DNA from: Empedobacter stercoris
GTDB taxonomy: Bacteria; Bacteroidota; Bacteroidia; Flavobacteriales; Weeksellaceae
Reading direction: 5' to 3' (one strand)
Length of the DNA stretch: 64,000 nt
NCBI RefSeq assembly: GCF_965137335.1
Contig: NZ_CBCRZD010000001.1
This document shows positions 18,162 to 27,066 of this stretch, piece after piece. The position numbers and the translations under genes were made by a program. Below the pieces are notes generated by a model. That model worked only from the letters and a program-made list of their open reading frames with translations. It made no database searches and was not told the DNA's origin. Within the stretch, counting starts at the first letter, position 1; each line of letters begins with the position of its first letter.

Positions 18162-19781
18162 ATGAAAAAAAGGTTCAACTATTATTCAATTCTCTTTCTA
18201 CTTTTGCTTTTTACAAGTTGTTCTAAAAACGAAGATTACACCGTTTTAATTCCGACCGATGCAGATTTTGTTGCGTTAATCAATCCAAAATCTATTGCCG
18301 AAAAAGGCAATTTCAATGAAATAAATCAATACAAATTTTATCAATTAGCTGAAAATGAAATCAAAAATCAAGATCCAACTTTTGATAAATTATTCAACCA
18401 AATAAAAGACAATCCTACTTCAGCAGGCATTGATATTATTAGTCCAATCTATCTTTTTGGACAAAAAATAAATGGAAAAAATATGGTCGCATTAATTACG
18501 AATATGCGCGATAAAGATCAATTCGAAGAACATCTTACAACTATTTATAAAGGAATAAATAAAAAAGAAATTTCGTTTGAAAAGAAGGATGGATTTACAA
18601 CGATTTCTGGGTTTGATAAACCTTTTATGGCATGGAACAAGTCTCAATTTTTACTAATTGTTTCTGAATTTGGTGTTGGCGAAAAAGCGATTCAAGATTA
18701 TTTTTCGAAGATTATTAACGACAAGCATTCTTTTGTAGAAGAAAATAACAGTTTTGGTGATTTTGTCAAAAACTCACAAGACATCAATATTTGGTACACA
18801 GGAAATTTTTTGAAAAACTTTTCGAAAACTGAAAACAAAAGCAAGAAAAACCTTGATTTCACAAAAAGTTCGTGGGTCAATTTTATTTCTTTTACTTCGG
18901 ACGGAATTAGTTTTACTCAGAAATTTCATCCCGATGCGATTACAAAAGTCGAATTAGCAAAACGTCCGATGTGGAAATCAAAAATTAATACCGATTTTTT
19001 TAAATTTTTCCCTGCGCAAAGTTACATGAACATTGGTTTAGGAATTTATCCTGCAAATACACGTTATGTTTTCGAAGATCAAAATTTCTTGACTACTTTT
19101 TTAGAACAATATGAAATTGATTTAAACAAATTAGAACAAAGTTTTGAAGGCGAAGCTTTGTTTAGTGTTTATGATTTTGAAATCGGAAAAGCATTCAATC
19201 CAAATGATTTTTTCGGAAAGAAAGATGACTTTATTCAACAAGTTGTTTATCCGCAATTTGTTTTGGGAGGAAAAATGAAAAACGATCTTTTCTTCAACGA
19301 ATTTATTAAATCTCATCAGCAAAATATTCAGAAAATTGGACCGTATTACATGTTGCCAATTTCGACAAATATGAAGATTTATATGACGTACAAAAACAAT
19401 TTGATGTACATCACAAATAATCAATCAATCATGAATCAATTTTTAAACAACATGATAAGCTCTTCAAATTTTGTCTCTTCAAAATTTGCTACAAATGCTT
19501 CAAATCCGATGTTTGGTTATGTCAATCTTAATTTTGATCAATATCCAAAGGAGGTTCAAAACTACATTTACCAACAAATTCCTTTTGGAAATACAAAAGA
19601 AATTCAAAAAGTTTTATCCAACTTTGATTATATTGATTACCGTGTTTCAAATGAATATACTAAAACTGGAAAAATACATATGAAGAAAACGGATAAAAAT
19701 AGTTTAGAAGTTATTTTCTTGCTTTTAGATGAAGCCTATTCTTTATTTTTTAATCAAGCGCAACAACAAAATGGAAATTAA
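18162..19781 (+). CDS. Large lipoprotein, DUF4836-like
   Basis: A 539-residue protein with a lipoprotein signal peptide (hydrophobic core LFLLLLFTSC; lipidated Cys at residue 20). The start of the mature region, YTVLIPTDADFVALINPKSIAEKG, resembles DUF4836 proteins from memory; function unknown. It has several regions that look like a repeated alpha/beta fold. Its last 11 bp overlap the start of an ABC ATPase gene, and the permease gene overlaps that in turn, so the three proteins probably act together in the envelope. Confidence 0.65.
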   Translation: MKKRFNYYSILFLLLLFTSCSKNEDYTVLIPTDADFVALINPKSIAEKGNFNEINQYKFYQLAENEIKNQDPTFDKLFNQIKDNPTSAGIDIISPIYLFGQKINGKNMVALITNMRDKDQFEEHLTTIYKGINKKEISFEKKDGFTTISGFDKPFMAWNKSQFLLIVSEFGVGEKAIQDYFSKIINDKHSFVEENNSFGDFVKNSQDINIWYTGNFLKNFSKTENKSKKNLDFTKSSWVNFISFTSDGISFTQKFHPDAITKVELAKRPMWKSKINTDFFKFFPAQSYMNIGLGIYPANTRYVFEDQNFLTTFLEQYEIDLNKLEQSFEGEALFSVYDFEIGKAFNPNDFFGKKDDFIQQVVYPQFVLGGKMKNDLFFNEFIKSHQQNIQKIGPYYMLPISTNMKIYMTYKNNLMYITNNQSIMNQFLNNMISSSNFVSSKFATNASNPMFGYVNLNFDQYPKEVQNYIYQQIPFGNTKEIQKVLSNFDYIDYRVSNEYTKTGKIHMKKTDKNSLEVIFLLLDEAYSLFFNQAQQQNGN

Positions 19782-20412
19782 AATTAGTCAACTTGTTCCT
19801 CATCCACTCAAGGAATTTGGGTTTGAACAATCTGAGATTTGGAAAAACGAATATACTTTTTCCAATGGAAATATTTATCAAATTGTTGCGCATTCTGGCG
19901 TTGGTAAATCAACGTTGATTAATATTTTGTACGGCGATCGAAAAGATTATGACGGAGAAGTTTTGTTTAACGGACAAACTATTAAGAATTATTCTTTGAA
20001 TGATTGGACAAAAATTAGACGCGAAAAAATAGCCTATGTTTTTCAAGGTTTGCATTTATTTGAAGAATTAACTTTAATGGAAAACATTCAATTAAAAAAT
20101 GTCTTGACGCAACATCGAACAGAAAATCAAATCATCGAATGGATTGAAAAAGTTGGATTAAAAAGTCATTTACATCAAAAAGCTGTTCATCTTTCTTATG
20201 GTCAACGTCAACGAATTGCGGTAATTCGTGCACTTTGTCAACCGTTTGATTTTTTACTTTTAGATGAACCATTTAGTCATTTGGACGAAGTTAATCAACA
20301 ACTTTTGATTGATTTGGTAACTGAAGAAGCTGCAAAAAATAAGGCTGGAATCATTTTTACCAGCTTACACGAAATTCACGATAAACGCCTTTCAAATGTC
20401 ATTCAACTCTAA
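19771..20412 (+). CDS. ABC transporter ATP-binding protein
   Basis: A 213-residue ATPase. It has Walker A HSGVGKST (residues 41-48), the Q-loop VFQG (Q92), signature LSYGQRQR (141-148), Walker B FLLLDEP (161-167), and the H-loop His in FTSLHE. It would power the adjoining FtsX-like permease. I used the ATG at 19771 (MEIKISQL), which overlaps the lipoprotein stop by 11 bp; a more upstream start would lie deep inside that gene. The permease start overlaps its end by 17 bp. Confidence 0.92.
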   Translation: MEIKISQLVPHPLKEFGFEQSEIWKNEYTFSNGNIYQIVAHSGVGKSTLINILYGDRKDYDGEVLFNGQTIKNYSLNDWTKIRREKIAYVFQGLHLFEELTLMENIQLKNVLTQHRTENQIIEWIEKVGLKSHLHQKAVHLSYGQRQRIAVIRALCQPFDFLLLDEPFSHLDEVNQQLLIDLVTEEAAKNKAGIIFTSLHEIHDKRLSNVIQL

Positions 20413-21607
20413 AAATTTAATTGAAAAATTGGTTCGTAAAAACTTAAGTTTCTTGCGAATTACAACCTTTTGTTTTTTCTCTATTATCGGATTTTTTATC
20501 TTGATTTTGGCTGGAACAATTTATTTAGATTATGCCAAAAATTTTGGAGAAGATAGCTCAGTTTGGAAAGCGAATTATATCGTTTTGAATAAGAAGATTT
20601 CGTCTTTACAAACATTAACCGGAGAAAAGCCAAGCTTTAATGAAGACGAAATCGAGGAACTAAAATCGCAGAATTTTACTGCAAAAGTCGGAACTTTCAA
20701 AAGCAGTCAATTTCCTGTAAAATTACAAGTTGGTGGAATTGCTGGAATTCGAGGTTTTTCAACTGATTTATTTTTTGAGTCTGTACCAAAAGATTTTATA
20801 GAAGTTGATCAATCGGATTGGAAATGGCAAGAAGGTCAAGATTTTATACCGATTATTATCCCGAAAAGTTACCTCAACTTATATAATTTTGGGTTTGCAA
20901 CAAGTCAAGGATTACCGCAAGTTTCTGAAAGTTTGTTTACTAAAATTCCTTTTCAGTTGATTATAGGTAAAGATGAAAATCAAAAAATCTATCAAGCACG
21001 AATTGTTGATTTTACCACAAAAATTAACACTATTTTAGTTCCTGAAAACTTTTTAGAATGGGCGAATCAAACCTATGCATCGCAAAAAACAGCACAACCA
21101 TCTCGTCTTGTAGTCGAAACTAAATCACAAGGAGATGAAAATGCTTCCATTTATTTTGAGCAACATAATTATGATATCAACAAGGATGAATTGAAAAATA
21201 ATGAATTGACTTATTATTTAAAATTAGCGTTTTCGTTGGTTTTATTTATTGGTCTAATCATTGTTTTTGCAGCTATTTGGTTGATGATTATCAATTTTCA
21301 ATTGATGATTGAAAAGAATAAACAAAAAACGAAAGATTTATTTTTGATTGGTTACAACATCAATCAACTAGCTCGTCCGTATCTGAAATTTTCGATTATA
21401 TTTATGTTGATCAGTTATCTTATTTCGATTCCATTGGTTTATTTCATCTTGAATATCATCAAAGAAAAAGTCGGAAAATTTATGGCAACAGAAAGTTCTC
21501 ACGTTTGGGAAGTTATCGGTTTTGGATTAATTATCCTGATCATTTTATTCATCATTAATAAAATAATTTTGACACAATCCATCAAAAAAATTGCGTTGAA
21601 AGATTAA
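20396..21607 (+). CDS. ABC transporter permease, FtsX/MacB-like topology
   Basis: A 403-residue inner-membrane protein. It has one N-terminal helix (about 22-44), a periplasmic domain of some 230 residues, then three C-terminal helices (about 277-303, 332-357, 371-395). This is the MacB/LolC/FtsX arrangement used to move lipoproteins, peptides or cell-wall signals without ordinary transport through the membrane. It is coupled to the ATPase by a 17-bp overlap. With the lipoprotein in the same operon, extraction, export or signalling involving that lipoprotein is a reasonable guess only. Confidence 0.8.
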   Translation: MSFNSKNLIEKLVRKNLSFLRITTFCFFSIIGFFILILAGTIYLDYAKNFGEDSSVWKANYIVLNKKISSLQTLTGEKPSFNEDEIEELKSQNFTAKVGTFKSSQFPVKLQVGGIAGIRGFSTDLFFESVPKDFIEVDQSDWKWQEGQDFIPIIIPKSYLNLYNFGFATSQGLPQVSESLFTKIPFQLIIGKDENQKIYQARIVDFTTKINTILVPENFLEWANQTYASQKTAQPSRLVVETKSQGDENASIYFEQHNYDINKDELKNNELTYYLKLAFSLVLFIGLIIVFAAIWLMIINFQLMIEKNKQKTKDLFLIGYNINQLARPYLKFSIIFMLISYLISIPLVYFILNIIKEKVGKFMATESSHVWEVIGFGLIILIILFIINKIILTQSIKKIALKD

Positions 21608-21612
21608 AAAAA

Positions 21613-21645
21613 GAAAAGGATTCTACCAGAAGTAGAATCCTTTTT
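21613..21645 (+). terminator. Terminator of the lipoprotein-ABC operon
   Basis: The stem GGATTCTAC / GTAGAATCC with flanking A- and T-runs lies directly after the permease stop. It may also serve the convergent barrel gene at 21666. Confidence 0.8.
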
Positions 21646-21665
21646 ATTTAAACAAATATTCTCGA

Positions 21666-22328
21666 TTAGAACGAATATCCTACACCTAAAGAGAAAGAAT
21701 GATTTTTCACATCTGCTCCAGTAGCTGTTCCATTGTTAACATTTTCTGTTATTTTAGTTAACCCCATGTAGTATCTTGCTCCAACATTGATATTATCTGT
21801 CACATTGTATCCTAAACCAAAATTAACACCAAAATCAAAATTCTTTATATCATCTTTGATATCTTGTTTTCCTTCTGTTGTGTAAACGGTATTGTTTGCA
21901 TAAGTACTTGTATGCTGTTTGTTGCTTGCGTACATGTTAAATCCAAATTGAGGTCCAGCTTCTACATTGAAACGCGATGCTCCTGGATAATATTTGAACA
22001 TTACTGGAACTTGAATATAATCTAAGGTTGTTTTATTTTTAGTTTTTACCGTTGTATTCCCAACTTCTGTTACTTCATCTTTCAACTTTCCTCCTATTCG
22101 AGCAAAATTAACCTCTGGTTGAACAGCAAAACGATCAGTAAGTGGAAAATGTCCATAAAGACCTGCGCTAAAACCTACTTTATAATCATTATCATTTACA
22201 TCTTTTCCGTTAAAAGAAGACATATTTACACTTGATTTAATACCAAATTGTGACGATGTTGTTTTTTCTTGTGCGCTCAAACTTACAACTCCTAACATTG
22301 CAGCAGCAATAAAAAAATTTTTTTTCAT
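21666..22328 (-). CDS. Outer-membrane beta-barrel protein (PorT/OMP_b-brl_2-like)
   Basis: A 220-residue secreted protein with signal peptide (residues 1-19, ending SLSAQ). Its alternating strands fit a small eight-stranded barrel: FGIKSSVNMSSFNG, VGFSAGLYGHFPLTDRFAVQPEVNFARIGG, LDYIQVPVMFKYYP, FNVEAGPQFGFNMYA, FDFGVNFGLGYNVTDNINVGARYYMGL, and a final HSFSLGVGYSF ending in Phe. This pattern is typical of Bacteroidota porT/OmpW-like barrels. Function unknown. Confidence 0.82.
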   Translation of the reverse strand: MKKNFFIAAAMLGVVSLSAQEKTTSSQFGIKSSVNMSSFNGKDVNDNDYKVGFSAGLYGHFPLTDRFAVQPEVNFARIGGKLKDEVTEVGNTTVKTKNKTTLDYIQVPVMFKYYPGASRFNVEAGPQFGFNMYASNKQHTSTYANNTVYTTEGKQDIKDDIKNFDFGVNFGLGYNVTDNINVGARYYMGLTKITENVNNGTATGADVKNHSFSLGVGYSF

Positions 22329-22475
22329 CTTTTAAATTTTATAGTTCTAATTATGATGGTTTCATAATTTCAAGTCTTGTGCCAAATAATGTTAAAAAGT
22401 AGTACTACAAATATTAATTAACTCATTTTAAATATATTAATTATTTAATTTTAACATTCATAAAAGCATATTAAT

Positions 22476-22507
22476 AAAAAAAAGCTACATCTTTCGATGT
22501 AGCTTTA
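22476..22507 (-). terminator. Terminator after the 170-residue barrel gene
   Basis: The stem AAAGCTACATC / GATGTAGCTTT with an A/T-rich flank lies 21 bp past the stop at 22528 on the minus strand. Confidence 0.75.
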
Positions 22508-22527
22508 TCAATTATAAGTGGTCTATA

Positions 22528-23040
22528 TTAGAATTTGTAAGCAAATCCAATTGCAACTGCACTTGATGCAGCATCAAATTCTCTTCCTAAAAATTCTCTT
22601 TTAGATTCTAAACCTTTGTAAGCTGCGTAAACATCAAAATTAGCTCCTGAATAACCTACTTTTGGTTGGTAATATAATCCTCCTTTCCAGTCGTCACCAG
22701 TTGCAAAAGCATAACCTAAATCTGCTCCTAAGAAAAAGTTCTGAGCAACATCAAATTTTGCTGAAGCTGCTAATGGAATAAACCCATAATCCTCTCCTCC
22801 TAAATCTTTATAATCACTATCTGCAATAAAATGATCATACCCCGTTGCTATACCTAATCTCACATTAGATGCTACTGGGTGTAAGTAAGCTAAATCTACA
22901 CCTAAGTTGAAAGAAGAATAATCTGCTGCATCACCTACTGGAATACCAATATGAACTCCACCTTCTACTCCTGTTGTTTGCGCTGAAACACCTACCATAC
23001 CTGCTACTGCGAAAGCAGCTGTTAATAATACTTTTTTCAT
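22528..23040 (-). CDS. Small outer-membrane porin-like protein
   Basis: A 170-residue secreted protein with signal peptide ending GVSAQ near residue 21. It has amphipathic strand pairs (EGGVHIGIPVGDAADYSSFNLGVDLAYLHP, FIPLAASAKFDVAQNFFLGADLGYAF, FDVYAAYKGL) and a C-terminal SSAVAIGFAYKF ending in Phe, the usual outer-membrane barrel end. No enzymatic motif is seen. It is a separate transcription unit from the barrel gene downstream, with a terminator between them. Confidence 0.82.
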   Translation of the reverse strand: MKKVLLTAAFAVAGMVGVSAQTTGVEGGVHIGIPVGDAADYSSFNLGVDLAYLHPVASNVRLGIATGYDHFIADSDYKDLGGEDYGFIPLAASAKFDVAQNFFLGADLGYAFATGDDWKGGLYYQPKVGYSGANFDVYAAYKGLESKREFLGREFDAASSAVAIGFAYKF

Positions 23041-23179
23041 TTTTATAATGTTTTAAAATATTTACAATTTTGTTAAACTTATTTGTATAATTTCAATTTG
23101 TGTGCCAAACTCCAAAATTCAATAATGATAAAACATACTAAAATTAACAATAGCTTAATATTCAGGACTTTATTTCACA

Positions 23180-23212
23180 AAAAAAAGCTCCAAAATAATT
23201 TTGGAGCTTTTA
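23180..23212 (-). terminator. Terminator after the DUF2723 gene
   Basis: The stem AAAAGCTCCAAAA / TTTTGGAGCTTTT lies 20 bp past the stop at 23232. Confidence 0.8.
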
Positions 23213-23231
23213 TAAAATATATTAGTTTGAC

Positions 23232-26200
23232 TTATTGTCCTACCATTTTGTATAAAATATTCTGTTGTTGTTTCGCATAATTGGTATCAATTTCTGCAGC
23301 TACACCAATCATTTCGTCTAAATAATTAAACTGATTCATGATTTTTGCTTGATCAGCTGCGTCAACTTTTCCATCTGCAACAACTTCTTTATATAAGGTT
23401 TCGAATTTCTTCAAAACAGGATTATAAGCAGATTCAAAAACTTTTAGAGCTTTCTCTTTATCACCTCTTTCTCCTAAAGCAGAAGCTTCGTTGTAAATAG
23501 ACATCATCAAATCGTTTTTTGCTGAAGCTAAATCAGATCCAACCGAATAACCTTTTCCAGAAGGCAGTGACTCGAAGAAGGCGATTTTCGCATTGGCTTG
23601 TTTACGAACATGAGCAAACAAATCTTGTGCTTTTTTATCCTCTCCAGCTTTCAAATAAATACCTGCTATTCTACTTACTCCATAACCAATGTCATATTTT
23701 GCTAAAGCAGGTATTTCTAACATCACTTTATCCAATACTTGAATCGCTTCTTTTTTACGTCCAGCATTCAATAAATCATCTGCTAAACGAACTGCAGTAT
23801 TTCTATACGAAGATGTATAATTACGTTCTGTTAAGCTGAAAGATGCATCGGGATTATTGTACCCCGACCATTTGTAAGAATTGAAGGTTCTTAACAACAT
23901 ATTGTTATCAGAAGCTCCAATAATTCCACCTTTACCAAATGGTGTATAAATCGGAACTAATTTATAGCTCATTCCTGCATTCAGTAAATAATCATTCATG
24001 TAGAATGTATTTTCTGGATCAGAAATTCCACCCCCACTGAAATAAATAGGACGATCCCAGTTGTATTTTGCCATCATTGACAACAATAATAAATTGTTTT
24101 TGAATAAACTTGAAGACTTGATATTAATTGTGATCGAATCGACCATTTTATCAGCATCTTTTGGATTTACAATTCCATATTTCAATGCGTTTGCTTTATT
24201 CACTGGAACCACAATTTTTGAAACAGGTAAATAGTTTGCACCACCAATCGGATAACCAAAATAATCTGCTAAAGCTTGTTTCTCTGGTGATTTATTATTC
24301 AAAATAAAATCCATCGCTTCTTTCGCTGTCATACTATCTGTTTCCAAATATTTTTGTAGCGGTTTCAGACTATTGTAAACTGTCATTACTTGGTTGGGAT
24401 CGATTTCTGGGTCAACAAAGTATTTTGAAACTTGATCAATAGGCATTTCACTCAAGGATTCTAATGTTTGATTAGATTCAGGATTGATAAAGCTATTTAA
24501 TTGATCAAAAATATTTTTGATAGCACCTCCTACCACAAAAATTTGATCATTTGTTCCCGATTGATAATCTTTCGGTTGCAAATCACTTGGAAGAGCTTCT
24601 GCATTGTAAGTTTTACGTAGCAATTGTTCTAAATTCCAAGGAGACGCTGCTAACGTTAAGTTTGCAATTTTAACATCATCACGGAAGTTCTCCGTCTCTT
24701 GTAATCCCCAAAGTGGATAAGTATCGTTATCACCATACACAAATAAAATGGCGTTTTTATCTAATGGATTAAGATAATTGTACGCTAATGAATAAGCCAC
24801 AGAACGCTCTGAACGATCATGATCATCCCAGTTTTGCGCACCCATTAAAATTGGAATTCCAGCTAAAACTACCGTTGTACCAATTGCTAAAGAAGGTTTT
24901 AATTCTTGTTTCATCAATTTCTGAATCAATAAATAAACACCTTGTACACCTAAACCGACCCAAATTGAAAACGCATAAAAACAACTTACTAAAGCGTAAT
25001 CACGTTCACGAGGTTCGAAAGGTTTAACAGAAGTATAGAAAATAATACCGACACTTGTTAGAATAAACAAGGACAACAAAGCCCACCAATTGACAAAGTT
25101 TCGATTTAATTGGGTAAATAAACCGATTAAACCTAAGATTAATGGTAACATAAAATAGACATTTGTCCCATCATTCTTATATTCGTCTGGTAATTTTGAT
25201 TGATCACCTAAACGCGGTGTATCAATAAATGGAATACCTGAAATCCAATTCCCTTTTGTAATTTCGAAATTACCTTCTAAATCGTTTTGACGACCAGAGA
25301 AATTCCACATAAAGTAACGGATAAACATATAATTAATTTGATAATCAACAAAATAATTAAATTGTTCACCAAATGTTGGCGGTTCGATATCTAAAATCTC
25401 TCCATATTTCTTAAGCTCTGCAACTTTTAATTGTCTATTTTGACGTTTCTCCACCAATTGTGCATACATCTGCTGTGCTTCTTCATCACCTGCATATTGT
25501 GCATTTAAAGAGAATTTTGGAAAAGCATACACAGCTGCATAATTCTCCATCACACTTGGATCTGGACTAAACATTTTCGGGAAGAATTTCACATATTTAT
25601 CTTCATATTTATAGTCTAATCGATCCGAAACTTTTAAATACTTTCCGGTGCGCTTATCTTTGATATATTCAGAGCTACGTACAGAACTTTCTGGAGCTCC
25701 ATTGGCATCACGCTTAATTCCATCACTAGCGATATGAGCCGTAAAAACTGGCCCATACATTGTTGGCCACGTACCATATTGTTCACGATTAAAGTAATCT
25801 AAAACACCTAAAGCTGTATCAGGATCATTTAAATTCATGTGTGGATTTGCATTGGCACGAATTGGAATAACCAACCAACAAGAGAAACCAATCAACATAA
25901 AAATGATACACCATGAAATGGTATTTAATAAAGCTGAACCATATTTCTGCGTTAATTTGATTGCGAAGTAGAAAGCTGTAATTAAAATAATTGTTGCGAT
26001 AATTGTACCTGAATTAAAAGGCATTCCTAAATTATTCACGACATAAATCTCTGTTCTTCCAAAGAATGTCATGACAACTGGGAAAATAATCTTGAAAACA
26101 AAGATTAAAATTACCAACGTAATTACATTCGCTAACAAAAAGCTTTTAACTGTAAATTTATATTTTCGTGCATAATAAACGAAACAAACTGCCGGAATTG

Positions 26201-26816
26201 CTAACATTGCCATTAAGTGAACACCAATTGATAATCCAATAACCAATGAAATAATCACCAACCATTTATTACCTCGAGGCGTGTCTGCCACTTGATCCCA
26301 TCGTGTAATCAACCAAAACAGTAAAGCGGTAAAGAAGGATGCCATCGCATATACTTCTCCTTCTACAGCCGAAAACCAAAAGGTATCACTAAACATAAAA
26401 ACTGCTGCACCAACTAAACCACTTCCTAATGCAATGATTTTTTGAGAAGTACTCATCTCTATCTCATCTACATTAATTGGATCTTGTGTTTTTGCAAACA
26501 TTTTTCGAACAAAATATGTAATCGTCCAAAACAATAACATAATCGTTCCTGCACTATATAAGGCAGATGTACTGTTGATTAAAATTGCATATTTACTGCC
26601 ATCCCCAAATGCTAAGCCTGACCAAACCGCTCCGACAATTTGAAACAAAGCTGCACCTGGTGCATGCGTAATTCCTAATTTTGCTGATGATACAATGTAC
26701 TCACCACAATCCCATAAACTTAGGTAGCGTTCCATCGTCGAAAGGTATAAAACCGAGGCAATCAAGAACATAACTAAACCTAAGATGTTATTCCATTTTT
26801 TGAAATTTATCTCCAT
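23232..26816 (-). CDS. DUF2723 (TMEM260-like) integral membrane protein
   Basis: A 1194-residue protein. The N-terminal third and the middle hold about a dozen transmembrane helices, beginning with VMFLIASVLYLSTMERYLSLWDCGEY and THAPGAALFQIVGAVWSGLAF. The acidic first loop is typical of GT-C glycosyltransferases. The C-terminal 450 residues are soluble with helical repeat-like segments (AIQVLDKVML, IAGIYLKAGEDKKAQDLF). The human homologue TMEM260 is an O-mannosyltransferase, and bacterial members are thought to glycosylate envelope proteins or lipids; this role here is inferred. I used the ATG at 26816; the TTG at 26825 is an alternative. Confidence 0.9.
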   Translation of the reverse strand: MEINFKKWNNILGLVMFLIASVLYLSTMERYLSLWDCGEYIVSSAKLGITHAPGAALFQIVGAVWSGLAFGDGSKYAILINSTSALYSAGTIMLLFWTITYFVRKMFAKTQDPINVDEIEMSTSQKIIALGSGLVGAAVFMFSDTFWFSAVEGEVYAMASFFTALLFWLITRWDQVADTPRGNKWLVIISLVIGLSIGVHLMAMLAIPAVCFVYYARKYKFTVKSFLLANVITLVILIFVFKIIFPVVMTFFGRTEIYVVNNLGMPFNSGTIIATIILITAFYFAIKLTQKYGSALLNTISWCIIFMLIGFSCWLVIPIRANANPHMNLNDPDTALGVLDYFNREQYGTWPTMYGPVFTAHIASDGIKRDANGAPESSVRSSEYIKDKRTGKYLKVSDRLDYKYEDKYVKFFPKMFSPDPSVMENYAAVYAFPKFSLNAQYAGDEEAQQMYAQLVEKRQNRQLKVAELKKYGEILDIEPPTFGEQFNYFVDYQINYMFIRYFMWNFSGRQNDLEGNFEITKGNWISGIPFIDTPRLGDQSKLPDEYKNDGTNVYFMLPLILGLIGLFTQLNRNFVNWWALLSLFILTSVGIIFYTSVKPFEPRERDYALVSCFYAFSIWVGLGVQGVYLLIQKLMKQELKPSLAIGTTVVLAGIPILMGAQNWDDHDRSERSVAYSLAYNYLNPLDKNAILFVYGDNDTYPLWGLQETENFRDDVKIANLTLAASPWNLEQLLRKTYNAEALPSDLQPKDYQSGTNDQIFVVGGAIKNIFDQLNSFINPESNQTLESLSEMPIDQVSKYFVDPEIDPNQVMTVYNSLKPLQKYLETDSMTAKEAMDFILNNKSPEKQALADYFGYPIGGANYLPVSKIVVPVNKANALKYGIVNPKDADKMVDSITINIKSSSLFKNNLLLLSMMAKYNWDRPIYFSGGGISDPENTFYMNDYLLNAGMSYKLVPIYTPFGKGGIIGASDNNMLLRTFNSYKWSGYNNPDASFSLTERNYTSSYRNTAVRLADDLLNAGRKKEAIQVLDKVMLEIPALAKYDIGYGVSRIAGIYLKAGEDKKAQDLFAHVRKQANAKIAFFESLPSGKGYSVGSDLASAKNDLMMSIYNEASALGERGDKEKALKVFESAYNPVLKKFETLYKEVVADGKVDAADQAKIMNQFNYLDEMIGVAAEIDTNYAKQQQNILYKMVGQ

Positions 26817-27020
26817 CTTATTCAATAAACTATCTTGCGAAAATAAGATAAAAATTTGATATAGCTTAGGATTGAAAAGATTAAATTCTGATTAGAATCA
26901 CTTTAACACAATAATGATTTTACGATTATTTTAAATTTATATTTACTATTTGTAAACGTTTAATTATCATATTAACAAAACATCAATTCAATTAAAAACA
27001 TCATACATTTTCTCAAATAG

Positions 27021-27052
27021 TTTTGATTCTAAACTTTTTTCATCTAAATTTG
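27021..27052 (+). promoter_or_regulatory. Promoter of guaB
   Basis: TTTG at 27021-27024 and a perfect TAAATTTG at 27045-27052 are 20 bp apart. The predicted transcript begins at about 27057-27060, so the ATG at 27055 would not be on the message. This favours the ATG at 27067. Confidence 0.7.
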
Positions 27053-27066
27053 CAATGCAAAAAGCA

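Noticed and set aside
27055..27066. Upstream ATG as guaB start
   Set aside because: It lies too close to the TAAATTTG promoter box to be on the transcript, and relatives begin at the ATG at 27067.
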